Positions 14,666 to 23,040 of a DNA stretch of 35,663 nt are shown here, piece by piece. How positions within the stretch are numbered: the stretch's first letter is position 1; each line of letters starts with the position of its first letter. The position numbers and the translations under genes are program-made. This DNA comes from Acidobacteriota bacterium. GTDB lineage: Bacteria > Acidobacteriota > Terriglobia > Terriglobales > Acidobacteriaceae. The stretch spans positions 1 through 35,663 of the forward strand of contig JAKAAZ010000002.1 in the NCBI GenBank assembly GCA_021802085.1, written 5' to 3'. The notes under the pieces are model-generated. The model was given only the letters and a program-made list of their open reading frames with translations, did not search any database and was not told where the DNA came from.

Positions 14666-17062
14666 TCAGCGACTCTTGTCTGGCGAGTCGGTCTTTTCCT
14701 GAGATCCAGTTGTACCAACGTGGGTATCTATGGCGGGTATCAGGATCGGCGCGTGGTCTTGTTCCCCTGGAACAATCTGACTGTACTGCGACTGACTGCC
14801 GTCTCCCAGGGATCGGTGCAAACCCTGGATTATTTCCTGCTGGTTTAATTTGTACTCCATGGCGAGACGGCCGAGCGCATACGTGACAATGTCACTGTGA
14901 TGCAATTCGTGCATGGAAGCGTCACCGCGAAACTTCAGCCATAACTGATGGACTAACTCTACGTCCTGCGGTTGCAGGGCGGGCGCATGAGGTCCTATAT
15001 GGAAAAACTTCGCTGAACCATCCGGCATAATTACATAGAAAGTGAATTGCCGCTTGGGTTCCGGCAGGGCTTCCCATGCTTTGCCGGAATAGAAGGCCTG
15101 TTCTTCGGCCGTCATGCGGGTTGAAAGGCCGGCGACAACTGTTGCCGCTTCCAGGGAATTTGCCGTTTGCGCGATCGCCGCAAAAGGGTCGCCGGCGGGA
15201 ACTACCAGCAATGAGATATGGCGTCCGAAGCTTTCCGCAACCGCGACTGCCTGGGTAAAGATCATCTGCTCATGTTCAGTAAAGGCCAACTGCGAAGCGT
15301 CAATATATTCCGGACCGCCGGCTCCCATCAAACGGACCGTGAGTAAAACTACGTCCTGGCTCTCTTCGGAGCTGTGCGCAAGGGCCCAGCGGAGCGCTTT
15401 TGCGGCTCGGATATCCCTCATTGTGACAACAATGCAGCCGGGGCGGATTCGCAGATTCTCGCGGCTGACGGTGTCGTCATTTTCCAGTTGAAAGTGTTCT
15501 TTCATCTCCCGCGCGGTAGCGGCGTGCCGGCGGGCATTGTCCTTCTCGGAGAGGGTAAAGATGATATAGAAAGTGGCGGCAAAGGCAATGCCGCTGACGG
15601 TCGCCACCTCCTTGGTAAGCAGGTTGACGATTGCGGTGCTGAAAAGGACCAGAAAGACGGAGAATAAGCCGATGGGCAGTTCAGTGTTTCCAATCCGCAG
15701 ATTGATAGGTACTTTCCAGCCTCGCACGCCGCGGTAGCGATAGCGCAGTACGAGCATTGCCAACCCATTGAACGTAAAACTCCAGATAACGCCGAATGCA
15801 TAGGCTTCACCAATCACAATGATGTTGCCGCGGCTCAGTATGATCGTCGCAAGTTGCAGCACGGTCACAAGATTGACGATGCGGGTAGGAGTGCCGAATT
15901 TCCGTTGTGGCTTGCGGAACCAGTCATGCAGCACGCCATCTTCGGCCACCCGCATCAGCACACCGGTCGAGCCGATGATGGACGTATTGATGGCGCCCGC
16001 GAGGATAAGAAAACCCACAACCACGACGAAGATACGGAAGGCAACGCGAAGCGCGAGTGGTCCCACCATGTACATCGCAATCCCAGCGATCACATTGTCG
16101 CCGTAGATAGGCACACGGACGCGATCGGGAATCAACATGACGGCAAGCAGAGAGGCTCCGCCGGTGAAGATCAGGCTATAGATGGCAATGACGATGGCGG
16201 CGCGCTTCAGGTTCTTGAGCTTGGGATGCTGGATCTCGCGGTTGACCTGGGCAAGAGTTTCCTCGCCGCTCATGGCCAGCACGGTATGGCCAAAGGCCAT
16301 CAGAACGCCGAATAGTCCAAATGTCTTCGCCAGGCTGGTGTGTTCCAGGAAGCCAAATGAGCTGGGCGTAAAGTTGAAATTCGAAGGTATGGGCAGGGGC
16401 GGGAGATGTGCTCCCTTATAGAGGATCGAGAAGATGCCCCACACCATCATGATGAGTACCATCACGGTGGTGACTTTCATGACGTCGACGGCGCGCTTGC
16501 TCGACGCTTCAATTCCTTTGACGTTCAGCCACCAGTAGTAGACAGTGACGATGACAGCGAGAAAGGCAGCGGTGGAATTGACTGGCAACTGCACGGCCAC
16601 GCCGGGACTAGATAGAAGCGAACCTCCAAGAAGCTGATGCTCGGCGCAGAGACGCAAGAGTTCGTTGAGCAGGCCGACGATGTATTGACCGGCTGACACT
16701 CCCGAGACTGGGCCTGTCAGGATGTAGTCGAACATCAGCGCGGATACGCTGACCTTGGCGAAGGTGCCGCCGAGACCCTCTTTCACGATCCGGTAGACGC
16801 CGCCGCGGGTGAACATCGAACAGCTTTCCACGTAAACGGCGCGCACCGCGAACGAAAACAGCATGACGCCAAGTACGATCCAAGGCGCCGATTTGCCAAA
16901 ATCCTGTTCAGCGATCCCGACAGCATAAAACGCGGAAGACGCCAGGTCATTCAGAACAATTGCTGCCGCGCTCCAAAAGGAAATGAACGTCAGCATCACG
17001 GTGGACGCGACGACAATGCGTACCCGGTTCGGTGTGGGCGCGGAAACGGTCTGCTCTGGCAT
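14666..17062 (-). CDS. APC-superfamily amino-acid permease with soluble USP-like C-terminal domain
   Basis: Predicted secondary transporter of the amino acid-polyamine-cation superfamily. The 798-residue product has about twelve membrane segments between residues 15 and 505, including the first-helix region and the FDYILTGPVSGVSAGQY stretch. A long cytosolic tail of about 290 residues follows. Within it, residues about 538-690 look like an alpha/beta universal-stress-type domain (CIVVTMRDIRAAKALRWAL, then DVVLLTVRLMG and ATVVAGLSTRM). Such permease-USP fusions are known in bacteria and the tail is thought to be regulatory. The ATG at 17062 is the natural start. A 43-residue membrane peptide gene lies 155 bases upstream on the same strand. 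Substrate cannot be told from sequence. Confidence 0.9.
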   Translation of the reverse strand: MPEQTVSAPTPNRVRIVVASTVMLTFISFWSAAAIVLNDLASSAFYAVGIAEQDFGKSAPWIVLGVMLFSFAVRAVYVESCSMFTRGGVYRIVKEGLGGTFAKVSVSALMFDYILTGPVSGVSAGQYIVGLLNELLRLCAEHQLLGGSLLSSPGVAVQLPVNSTAAFLAVIVTVYYWWLNVKGIEASSKRAVDVMKVTTVMVLIMMVWGIFSILYKGAHLPPLPIPSNFNFTPSSFGFLEHTSLAKTFGLFGVLMAFGHTVLAMSGEETLAQVNREIQHPKLKNLKRAAIVIAIYSLIFTGGASLLAVMLIPDRVRVPIYGDNVIAGIAMYMVGPLALRVAFRIFVVVVGFLILAGAINTSIIGSTGVLMRVAEDGVLHDWFRKPQRKFGTPTRIVNLVTVLQLATIILSRGNIIVIGEAYAFGVIWSFTFNGLAMLVLRYRYRGVRGWKVPINLRIGNTELPIGLFSVFLVLFSTAIVNLLTKEVATVSGIAFAATFYIIFTLSEKDNARRHAATAREMKEHFQLENDDTVSRENLRIRPGCIVVTMRDIRAAKALRWALAHSSEESQDVVLLTVRLMGAGGPEYIDASQLAFTEHEQMIFTQAVAVAESFGRHISLLVVPAGDPFAAIAQTANSLEAATVVAGLSTRMTAEEQAFYSGKAWEALPEPKRQFTFYVIMPDGSAKFFHIGPHAPALQPQDVELVHQLWLKFRGDASMHELHHSDIVTYALGRLAMEYKLNQQEIIQGLHRSLGDGSQSQYSQIVPGEQDHAPILIPAIDTHVGTTGSQEKTDSPDKSR

Positions 17063-17217
17063 GGCCTCGTTACATCACAAAACAGCTGCAAAATGGGTGG
17101 ATACTTCGCCAGCTTTCATCAAGACATACACACCAATCATGCGTCGAGATACAAGGCCAGCGTCCCATCAAACGCGGAATTCCGTGGTCTTACAAAATGG
17201 ATATGAGCCAATGAAAC

Positions 17218-17349
17218 TTAATCGTTCCTGCTAAGGAGCTCATGCATGTCTTCCACGAAGCTGATGACAATCACAAAGGCTGAGCCGACGCCGCCGATCA
17301 GGAACATTCCGACCAGAACGTGATCCAGGGCCTTAAGAAAAATCTGCAT
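17218..17349 (-). CDS. Small membrane protein (43 residues)
   Basis: A short open frame beginning MQIFLKALDHVLVGM and ending ELLSRND encodes 43 residues. Residues 11-32 are one hydrophobic helix (VLVGMFLIGGVGSAFVIVIS), followed by an acidic, hydrophilic end (EDMHELL). A GG-x-G-S pattern inside the helix could support helix packing. The amphipathic start, clean membrane segment and charged tail look like a real gene rather than chance, and it sits directly upstream of the APC permease on the same strand. No strong ribosome-binding site is seen. A role as permease accessory subunit is inference from position. Confidence 0.6.
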   Translation of the reverse strand: MQIFLKALDHVLVGMFLIGGVGSAFVIVISFVEDMHELLSRND

Positions 17350-17409
17350 TGCAAGAGTGTACTGCCGACTGCGTCGCGCGCGCACAATTTACGGCTATAA
17401 ATAATTTGT

Positions 17410-19080
17410 ATGCGCCGGATAAATGGTAGACTGCACCCGATGCGCGCTGGATCGAAACTGGGCTGGGTGCTTGCGGCAGAAAGCGGTGTGCTGCTGGTAC
17501 TGCCATTTCCGGTGGCGGGCCCGCTTCCTCACTGGCGCGCCGCGCTGGCCTGGATAGCATTCATTCCGCTATTGATCGCGCTTCTGGTCCCGAGGGATGG
17601 CTTTGGATGGCCGCGGGTGGCGCGCAATACGCTGCTCGGGTACTTCTGCGGAATTCTCTGGTACGGCGGCACCTGTTACTGGATTGAGTCGACGATGCGG
17701 CTGTACGGGAACCTTTCTCCCTTCATGGCCAGCATCGTGCTTCTGCTGTTCTGTCTATATCTTGGCCTCTACTTCGCGTTGTTTGCATTGCTCGTCACCC
17801 TCGCCCAGCGAGCCACTGGGAGTACGATCTGGACGCTGGTGCTGACGCCTCTGCTGTGGATAGCAGTGGAGCTAGCTCGCGCGCGGATCACCAGTTTCCC
17901 ATGGAATCAACTGGGGGATTCCCAGGTGGACAACCTGCTGCTGACGCGGCTAGCGCCCTGGGCCGGTACCTATGGAATCTCTTTCGTGCTGGTGGCTGGG
18001 AACTGCGCCATGGCCAGCTTGCTTCTTTTTCGAGGGTGGCGGGCGCGCCTTATTCCATTGATTCTTGCGATTGGTTTGGCGGCTGGGTTGTCGAAAGGAT
18101 ATAACCTGCAGGTTGCCCACGAGTCCACCCACGCAACCGCGATGCTGCTGCAGCCGAACCTAAGCGTGAGTGGAGGGAACAACTGGATGGGCGATGTGTT
18201 CGATCTCCACATGCAGCACCTCACAACACTCAGCGAGAACGCATGCGGCGCATATTTTCAAGGCCTTCCCATCCGTGGCGATGCGAGGATTCAGCCGACT
18301 TGCAATCCGCGATACATCGAGAAGCCTGAGATCAATGTAATTGTCTGGCCGGAATCTCCGGCCCCATTGGAAGACTCCGACCCGCGCTTTCGCCACTGGG
18401 TCTCGGCGCTGGCCGAAGATGCACATGCGCCCATGATTGTTGGCGATATCGCAGTTGAGCCCGAGCCTGGTCAGACAGGGGCTGCCCTGTACAACTCAGC
18501 CGCGTTTGTGGCTTCAGATGGAACGTTTGCAGGCCGCTACGACAAGATGCATCTGGTGCCGTTTGGCGAATACACGCCGTTCCCGGAACTATTGTCCTTT
18601 GCCGGATCGCTGACGGATCAGGTGGGCCATATGACCCCTGGAAGGCGTCGCGTGGTATTTGCGGCGGACGGGCATCGCTACGGCGTTTTCATTTGCTACG
18701 AGTCGATTTTTGGCGATGAAGTACGCCAGTTTGTGAAGCTGGGCGCGGATGTGCTGGTCAATATTTCCGATGATGGCTGGTATGGCGATACCAGCGCGCC
18801 ATGGCAGCACTTGAACATGACCCGAATGCGCGCGATTGAAAACGATCGCTGGGTATTGATCGATACCAATAGCGGTGTTACATCTGTCATCGATCCGCGC
18901 GGACGGGTGGCGCAAAGCGCGCCGCGCCATGCGGAGATTTCGTTGTTGGCGCGCTTCAATTATGGTTCGCGGCAGACTTTTTATACGCGCCACGGCGACC
19001 TGTTCGCCTGGCTCTGTGCCATAATCGCAATAGTTCTCGCTGTCGATGGAGCGGTCCAGAACAACTATCGGCAAGCCTGA
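17410..19080 (+). CDS. lnt: Apolipoprotein N-acyltransferase
   Basis: Inner-membrane enzyme that adds the third acyl chain to the N-terminal cysteine of lipoproteins, the last step of maturation after Lgt and LspA. The 556-residue product has roughly six to eight membrane segments in residues 15-230 and a nitrilase-like periplasmic domain with the catalytic triad visible: E315 in VWPES, K379 in YDKMHLVPFGEY and C429 in FICYES. A further membrane helix near 535-550 closes the protein. An ATG at 17440 would remove 10 residues and is equally plausible; neither start has a strong ribosome-binding site. Two lipoproteins encoded in this window are possible substrates. prfB follows 28 bases later. 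Confidence 0.95.
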   Translation: MRRINGRLHPMRAGSKLGWVLAAESGVLLVLPFPVAGPLPHWRAALAWIAFIPLLIALLVPRDGFGWPRVARNTLLGYFCGILWYGGTCYWIESTMRLYGNLSPFMASIVLLLFCLYLGLYFALFALLVTLAQRATGSTIWTLVLTPLLWIAVELARARITSFPWNQLGDSQVDNLLLTRLAPWAGTYGISFVLVAGNCAMASLLLFRGWRARLIPLILAIGLAAGLSKGYNLQVAHESTHATAMLLQPNLSVSGGNNWMGDVFDLHMQHLTTLSENACGAYFQGLPIRGDARIQPTCNPRYIEKPEINVIVWPESPAPLEDSDPRFRHWVSALAEDAHAPMIVGDIAVEPEPGQTGAALYNSAAFVASDGTFAGRYDKMHLVPFGEYTPFPELLSFAGSLTDQVGHMTPGRRRVVFAADGHRYGVFICYESIFGDEVRQFVKLGADVLVNISDDGWYGDTSAPWQHLNMTRMRAIENDRWVLIDTNSGVTSVIDPRGRVAQSAPRHAEISLLARFNYGSRQTFYTRHGDLFAWLCAIIAIVLAVDGAVQNNYRQA

Positions 19081-19108
19081 AAATCCATTTCTGAAGACTG
19101 GTCCGACC

Positions 19109-20237
19109 ATGCTCAATGACTTAGAGTTTGCCTACAATCCCATCGAGCAGAAAGTCCGCGATCTGCAGGAGTATCTTTGACGCGGAACGCCTGCGCAAAG
19201 AACTTGTCTCCATTGAAGAAAAGGTAGCCGATCCGGCCATCTGGGCCAATCCATCCGCCTCGCAACCGTTGATGCGGGAGCGCAAGCGGCTGGAATCCCT
19301 GCTGGCGGACGACACGGAACTGCGCCGGCGCAGAGAAGACATCGCGGCATATTTTGAACTGGCGCGCGAAGGCGAACAGGTTGAACCTGACCTGCTGCGG
19401 GAGATTGAAGGCCTGCGCGCATTTTCAGAGGCGCTGGAATCCCGCACCATGCTTTCGGAAGAAACCGATCCGCTGAATGCGATCGTGACGGTCCATCCGG
19501 GCGCGGGCGGCACCGAATCTCAGGACTGGGCCGAGATGCTGATGCGCATGTACCTGCGGTGGGCGGAACGCCAGGGTTTCAAGACGGAGATCAACGATTA
19601 CCAGGCGGGCGAGGAAGCGGGCATAAAGTCCGCGACGTTTACCGTCACTGGCGACTACGCCTATGGGTTGCTTTCCGGCGAGACCGGCGTGCATCGGCTG
19701 GTGCGAATTTCTCCATTTGATTCCGCCAAGCGCCGCCACACTTCCTTTGCCAGCGTTTTTGTTTCGCCGGAGATTGACGACTCGATTGAAATCGACATCA
19801 GGCCGGAAGATTTGCGCATCGATACCTATCGTTCTGGCGGCAAGGGCGGACAGCATGTGAACACGACGGACTCGGCGGTGCGCATGACGCATCTGTCGAC
19901 CGGGATCGTTGTCTCCTGCCAGAATGAACGCTCACAGCACAAGAACCGCGAGAAGGCGATGAAGATGTTGCGCTCTCGATTGTATGAATATGAATTGGAG
20001 AAGCAGCGGGCGGTGTCGCGGAAAATCGAAGACGCAAAGCTGGAAATCAATTTCGGCTCCCAGATACGGTCGTATGTCATGCAGCCCTATCGCATGGTGA
20101 AGGACCTGCGCACCCGCGTGGAAACGGGAGATGTCGATCGCGTGCTGAACGGCGATCTGGACATGTTTATTCAGGGATTCTTGCGTCTGCGGCGGGAAGG
20201 GAATTATCCTGCGAGCCCGGTGGCAGACTTGGATTAA
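19109..20237 (+). CDS. prfB: Peptide chain release factor 2, with programmed +1 frameshift
   Basis: RF2 recognises UGA and UAA and triggers peptide release. The gene starts at ATG 19109, reads 23 codons to CTT (19175-19177), meets in-frame TGA (19178-19180), and must shift +1 to GAC (19179-19181) to continue, giving 375 residues. The shift site AGGAG-TAT-CTT-TGA-C matches the conserved prfB signal, with the internal Shine-Dalgarno-like AGGAG 3 bases before CTT. Low RF2 slows UGA reading and favours shifting, an autoregulatory loop. The shifted product has the SPF codon-recognition motif (RISPFDSAKR) and the catalytic GGQ (about 246-248). A start at 19128 in the shifted frame would be an artefact. 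It follows lnt closely. Confidence 0.97.
19167..19181 (+). promoter_or_regulatory. prfB programmed +1 frameshift signal
   Basis: AGGAG (19167-19171), spacer TAT, slippery CTT (19175-19177) and in-frame TGA followed by C (19178-19181) form the canonical RF2 recoding site. The peptide reads through as ...EYL then DAERLRK. The site shows directly that the organism uses RF2-dependent autoregulation. Confidence 0.96.
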
Positions 20238-20277
20238 GACCATACCCTGGCAACCGAATCGAATCTTTGGAGCCGCG

Positions 20278-20697
20278 ATGAACGAGCCGGAAGCGATCGA
20301 TGAGATTTTGGAGAAAACGAAAATCATCGCCGTTGTTGGGATTTCGAATAAGCCAGAACGACCCAGCCATGGCGTCTCCACGCAGATGCAGCGGCGAGGC
20401 TATCGCATCGTCCCCGTCAACCCTGTGCTGAAGGAAGTGCTGGGAGAAGTTTGCTATTCATCGCTGCTGGAAATTCCGTTTCCGGTGGATTTGGTGAATG
20501 TATTTCGCGCTGCGGAATTTGTGCCGAAGATTGTGGAGGACACCATCGCCATCGGCGCAAAGTATCTATGGCTGCAGGAAGGGATTGTGCATCCGGCAGC
20601 GATTGCCCATGCCGAGGCCAATGGGATCAAAGTGGTGGCGGACCGATGCATGTACAAAGAGCATTTACGATGGACGGCGGACAAGAGGTCGCTTTGA
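20278..20697 (+). CDS. CoA-binding domain protein (YccU-like)
   Basis: A 139-residue single-domain protein with a Rossmann-type CoA-binding fold like the N-terminal domain of succinyl-CoA synthetase alpha. Visible are the nucleotide-binding strand KIIAVVGISNKPERPSHGV with the family's serine/arginine loop, then GYRIVPVNP, VDLVNVFRAAEFVP, the LWLQEGIVHP motif and VVADRCMYKEH at the end. The length is typical of the CoA_binding_2 group. Its cellular job is not established; CoA or acyl-CoA sensing is likely. It lies 40 bases after prfB and about 50 bases before the DsbD-like gene on the same strand, so it may be part of the lnt-prfB transcript. Confidence 0.92.
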   Translation: MNEPEAIDEILEKTKIIAVVGISNKPERPSHGVSTQMQRRGYRIVPVNPVLKEVLGEVCYSSLLEIPFPVDLVNVFRAAEFVPKIVEDTIAIGAKYLWLQEGIVHPAAIAHAEANGIKVVADRCMYKEHLRWTADKRSL

Positions 20698-20748
20698 GGC
20701 CGCGTAGCGGATCGAGGCCCGGGAAAATATCCGTCAGGGGGGAATGCA

Positions 20749-22836
20749 ATGGATCCGCGTCGTAAATCGCGATTCCTTCTGGCGGTGCTTGCTTGTTTTC
20801 TCCTGCTTTGCGGCCACGGTTTTGCACAGGCGGTACGAACGCAGCACCTGACGGTTGAATTGGTGACGGAAACCGGCACCATCGCTCCCAATCGAGATTT
20901 TCTTGCCGGGCTGCATTTCGTATTGGACAAGGGCTGGCACATTTATTGGATCAATGCGGGCGATGCAGGAGAGCCGCCTCGCGTCGACTGGCAGCTTCCG
21001 GCTGGAATCACCGCGGGCGATTTGCAGTTTCCCGCTCCCGAGCGGCTGCCGCTGGGACCGCTGATGGATTTCGGCTATCAGAGCGAGGTATTGCTACCCG
21101 TTCCCATGCGTGCCGACGGCAGCGTCCATTCTCGATCGAAAGAAATCTTGCGCGGCCACCTGCATTTTCTGGTGTGCAGCAATGTTTGCATCCCTGGTAA
21201 GGCGGAACTGGAGCACTCGGTTTCCGTGGCCAGCCAACCGGGTGCGCCCGATGCAAAAATGGAGCCATTGTTTCTCGCCGCCGAGCGAGCGTTGCCGCGC
21301 ACGCTGCCGTTGGGCGTGTCTGTGCAGGTGCAGCAAACGAAGACGGCATTTGTCATCCGGCTCACAGGCAAGAGCGCGGCCAGTGCGGAGTTCTACCCCT
21401 TTGACCAGAACTTGATCGCCAATGCATCGCCGCAAACGGTCCAAAGGCTGGCGGACGGCGTACGCATAACGGTGGAAAAGGCGCAGGGGTTGCAGCAGGT
21501 CCCCGCACAACTGCATGGACTGCTGAAGTTTCCCGATGGCACGGCCTATCAATTCACGTCGCCGGTCACCACCGGATATGCCGTACAGCGCGTGACGGTT
21601 ACGGCACCTGGCGGAGGGCTTCTGCGCGTGCTGGGGCTGGCCTTTCTGGGCGGACTGATCTTGAACCTGATGCCGTGCGTCTTTCCAGTGCTGTTCATTA
21701 AAGGGCTGTCGCTGGTGCAATCTTCGGGTCATGAGCGCAAGCGATTGCGGACGCACGGGGCCATGTACGCACTGGGAATTCTGGTGTCTTTCTGGGCCAT
21801 TGTCGCGCTGCTGCTGCTGTTGCGAGCTGGCGGCCATCATCTCGGCTGGGGATTTCAATTTCAATCTCCCTATTTTGTGGCCTGCATGGCGCTGCTGTTC
21901 TTCTTTCTCGGACTCAGCTTGGCAGGGCAGTTTGAGATTGGTCTGTCCGTTACCAGCGTGGGCGGCGAGCTCGCGCAGCGCAGTGGTTATACTGGCAGCT
22001 TCTTCACGGGCGTTCTCGCGACGGTCGTCGCCACGCCATGCACAGCGCCATTCATGGGGGCTGCGATCGGCTTCGCGCTGAGCCAAAGCGCTGTCATTAC
22101 CTTCGCTGTGTTTACGCTGCTGGCGCTGGGTCTGGCAGCACCCTACGTTCTGCTTACATTGCAGCCCGCTTGGATACGCCTGCTGCCGAAACCCGGCGCG
22201 TGGATGGAGTATCTGAAGCAGGCGGTATCGATTCCGATCTTTGTCGCGGTGATCTGGATGGTCTGGGTGTTCGTGCAGGTGGCTGGCAGCAACGGTGTGG
22301 CCGCGTTGCTTGCAGGTCTGTTGCTTACAGCCATCGCCGGATGGGTGCTGGGACATTGGCCGGCGAAATGGATGTCCGCAGCGGTGGCGCTGCTTCTATT
22401 GCTTGCGGCTGTCGCGTTACCCAGTATTGCCGCAAAGGAACTTCCGACACCAAGTGCTGTTACCCAGACATCTGCGCGAGCCGCAACGTGGCAGACCTTC
22501 AGTCCGCAGCGGCTGGCTGCGGAGCGCGCCCAGGGGAAAGCTGTCTTTGTGGATTTTTCGGCGGCGTGGTGTCTGAGTTGTCAAGTGAATGAGCGCGTCG
22601 TGCTCGACCGGCCCGATGTAGAAGAGGAGTTCCGCAAAAGCGGGGTGGTGATGATGCGCGCGGACTGGACCAATCACGATGACACGATCGCCGCGGCGCT
22701 GGCGCAGCTGGGCCGCAGTGGTGTGCCTACCTATGCGTTGTATTCCGGGGGACCGCAAACCGCGCCGAAGGTGTTGCCGGAGGTTTTGACATCCGGGATT
22801 GTGTTCGATGCGCTGAAGGGCCTGCGTGCCGAATAG
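20749..22836 (+). CDS. dsbD: DsbD/ScsB-type thiol-disulfide transporter
   Basis: Membrane protein that carries reducing power from cytosolic thioredoxin to the periplasm. The 695-residue product has a signal peptide (residues 1-27, ending FAQA). A periplasmic N-terminal domain follows, with the paired cysteines C143 and C147 in CSNVCIPG, typical of ScsB-like proteins. About eight membrane helices (290-560) carry the transport cysteines C310 (MPCVFP) and C431 (TPCTAP). A C-terminal thioredoxin domain has the WCLSC active site (C608, C611). All six redox cysteines are present, so the relay looks functional. The partner substrate (cytochrome maturation, DsbC-like or peroxide-linked) cannot be deduced. 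It ends a plus-strand run starting with lnt. Confidence 0.93.
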   Translation: MDPRRKSRFLLAVLACFLLLCGHGFAQAVRTQHLTVELVTETGTIAPNRDFLAGLHFVLDKGWHIYWINAGDAGEPPRVDWQLPAGITAGDLQFPAPERLPLGPLMDFGYQSEVLLPVPMRADGSVHSRSKEILRGHLHFLVCSNVCIPGKAELEHSVSVASQPGAPDAKMEPLFLAAERALPRTLPLGVSVQVQQTKTAFVIRLTGKSAASAEFYPFDQNLIANASPQTVQRLADGVRITVEKAQGLQQVPAQLHGLLKFPDGTAYQFTSPVTTGYAVQRVTVTAPGGGLLRVLGLAFLGGLILNLMPCVFPVLFIKGLSLVQSSGHERKRLRTHGAMYALGILVSFWAIVALLLLLRAGGHHLGWGFQFQSPYFVACMALLFFFLGLSLAGQFEIGLSVTSVGGELAQRSGYTGSFFTGVLATVVATPCTAPFMGAAIGFALSQSAVITFAVFTLLALGLAAPYVLLTLQPAWIRLLPKPGAWMEYLKQAVSIPIFVAVIWMVWVFVQVAGSNGVAALLAGLLLTAIAGWVLGHWPAKWMSAAVALLLLLAAVALPSIAAKELPTPSAVTQTSARAATWQTFSPQRLAAERAQGKAVFVDFSAAWCLSCQVNERVVLDRPDVEEEFRKSGVVMMRADWTNHDDTIAAALAQLGRSGVPTYALYSGGPQTAPKVLPEVLTSGIVFDALKGLRAE

Positions 22837-22962
22837 ATCGTTCTTCATTTCGGAGGCACAGCTATTGGATCGGCCCTAAATTGGCGGGTTGCTGTGTCCG
22901 GAGCGCGCGATATTTTGCGATCCAGCCGATTGTTGCAACTGCGGCTGCTTTCGTCTCCTCTG

Positions 22963-22994
22963 GCGAACTAAGTCAGTTCGCGGGGTTGCGAACT
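22963..22994 (+). promoter_or_regulatory. Alternative-hairpin leader upstream of the AAA ATPase
   Basis: GCGAACT (22963-22969), AGTTCGC (22975-22981) and GCGAACT (22988-22994) follow each other with gaps of 5 and 6 bases. The central element can pair perfectly with either flank, giving two mutually exclusive 7-base-pair hairpins. It lies 47-78 bases before the ATPase start. It could be a binding site for a regulator reading direct and inverted half-sites, or an RNA switch. Which it is cannot be told from sequence alone. Confidence 0.45.
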
Positions 22995-23006
22995 GCTACT
23001 ATGTCT

Positions 23007-23021
23007 CCGTGCCAGGCACGG
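23007..23021 (+). promoter_or_regulatory. Palindrome just before the AAA ATPase gene
   Basis: CCGTGCC-A-GGCACGG is a perfect 7-base-pair inverted repeat with a single central base, ending 19 bases before the ATG at 23041. GGAGGA follows 4 bases after it, as ribosome-binding site. The one-base centre makes a DNA operator for a dimeric protein more likely than an RNA hairpin. Confidence 0.45.
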
Positions 23022-23040
23022 TCTTGGAGGACCAACAAAA

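Noticed and set aside
17063..17217. A second small ORF of about 20 codons between the permease and the 43-residue peptide gene
   Set aside because: It is very short, with no ribosome-binding site and no recognisable pattern.
19128..19178. Start of prfB at the ATG 19128 in the +1 frame
   Set aside because: The 0-frame leader from 19109 and the CTT-TGA-C shift site explain the real N-terminus.
20935..20951. TGGCACATTTATTGG resembling a sigma-54 promoter
   Set aside because: It lies inside the dsbD coding region near its start and lacks the final GC of the -12 element; coincidence is likely.
22850..22900. GGCACAGC / GCTGTGTCC stem as a dsbD terminator
   Set aside because: The stem is short with a mismatch, the loop is about 26 bases and no T-tract follows.
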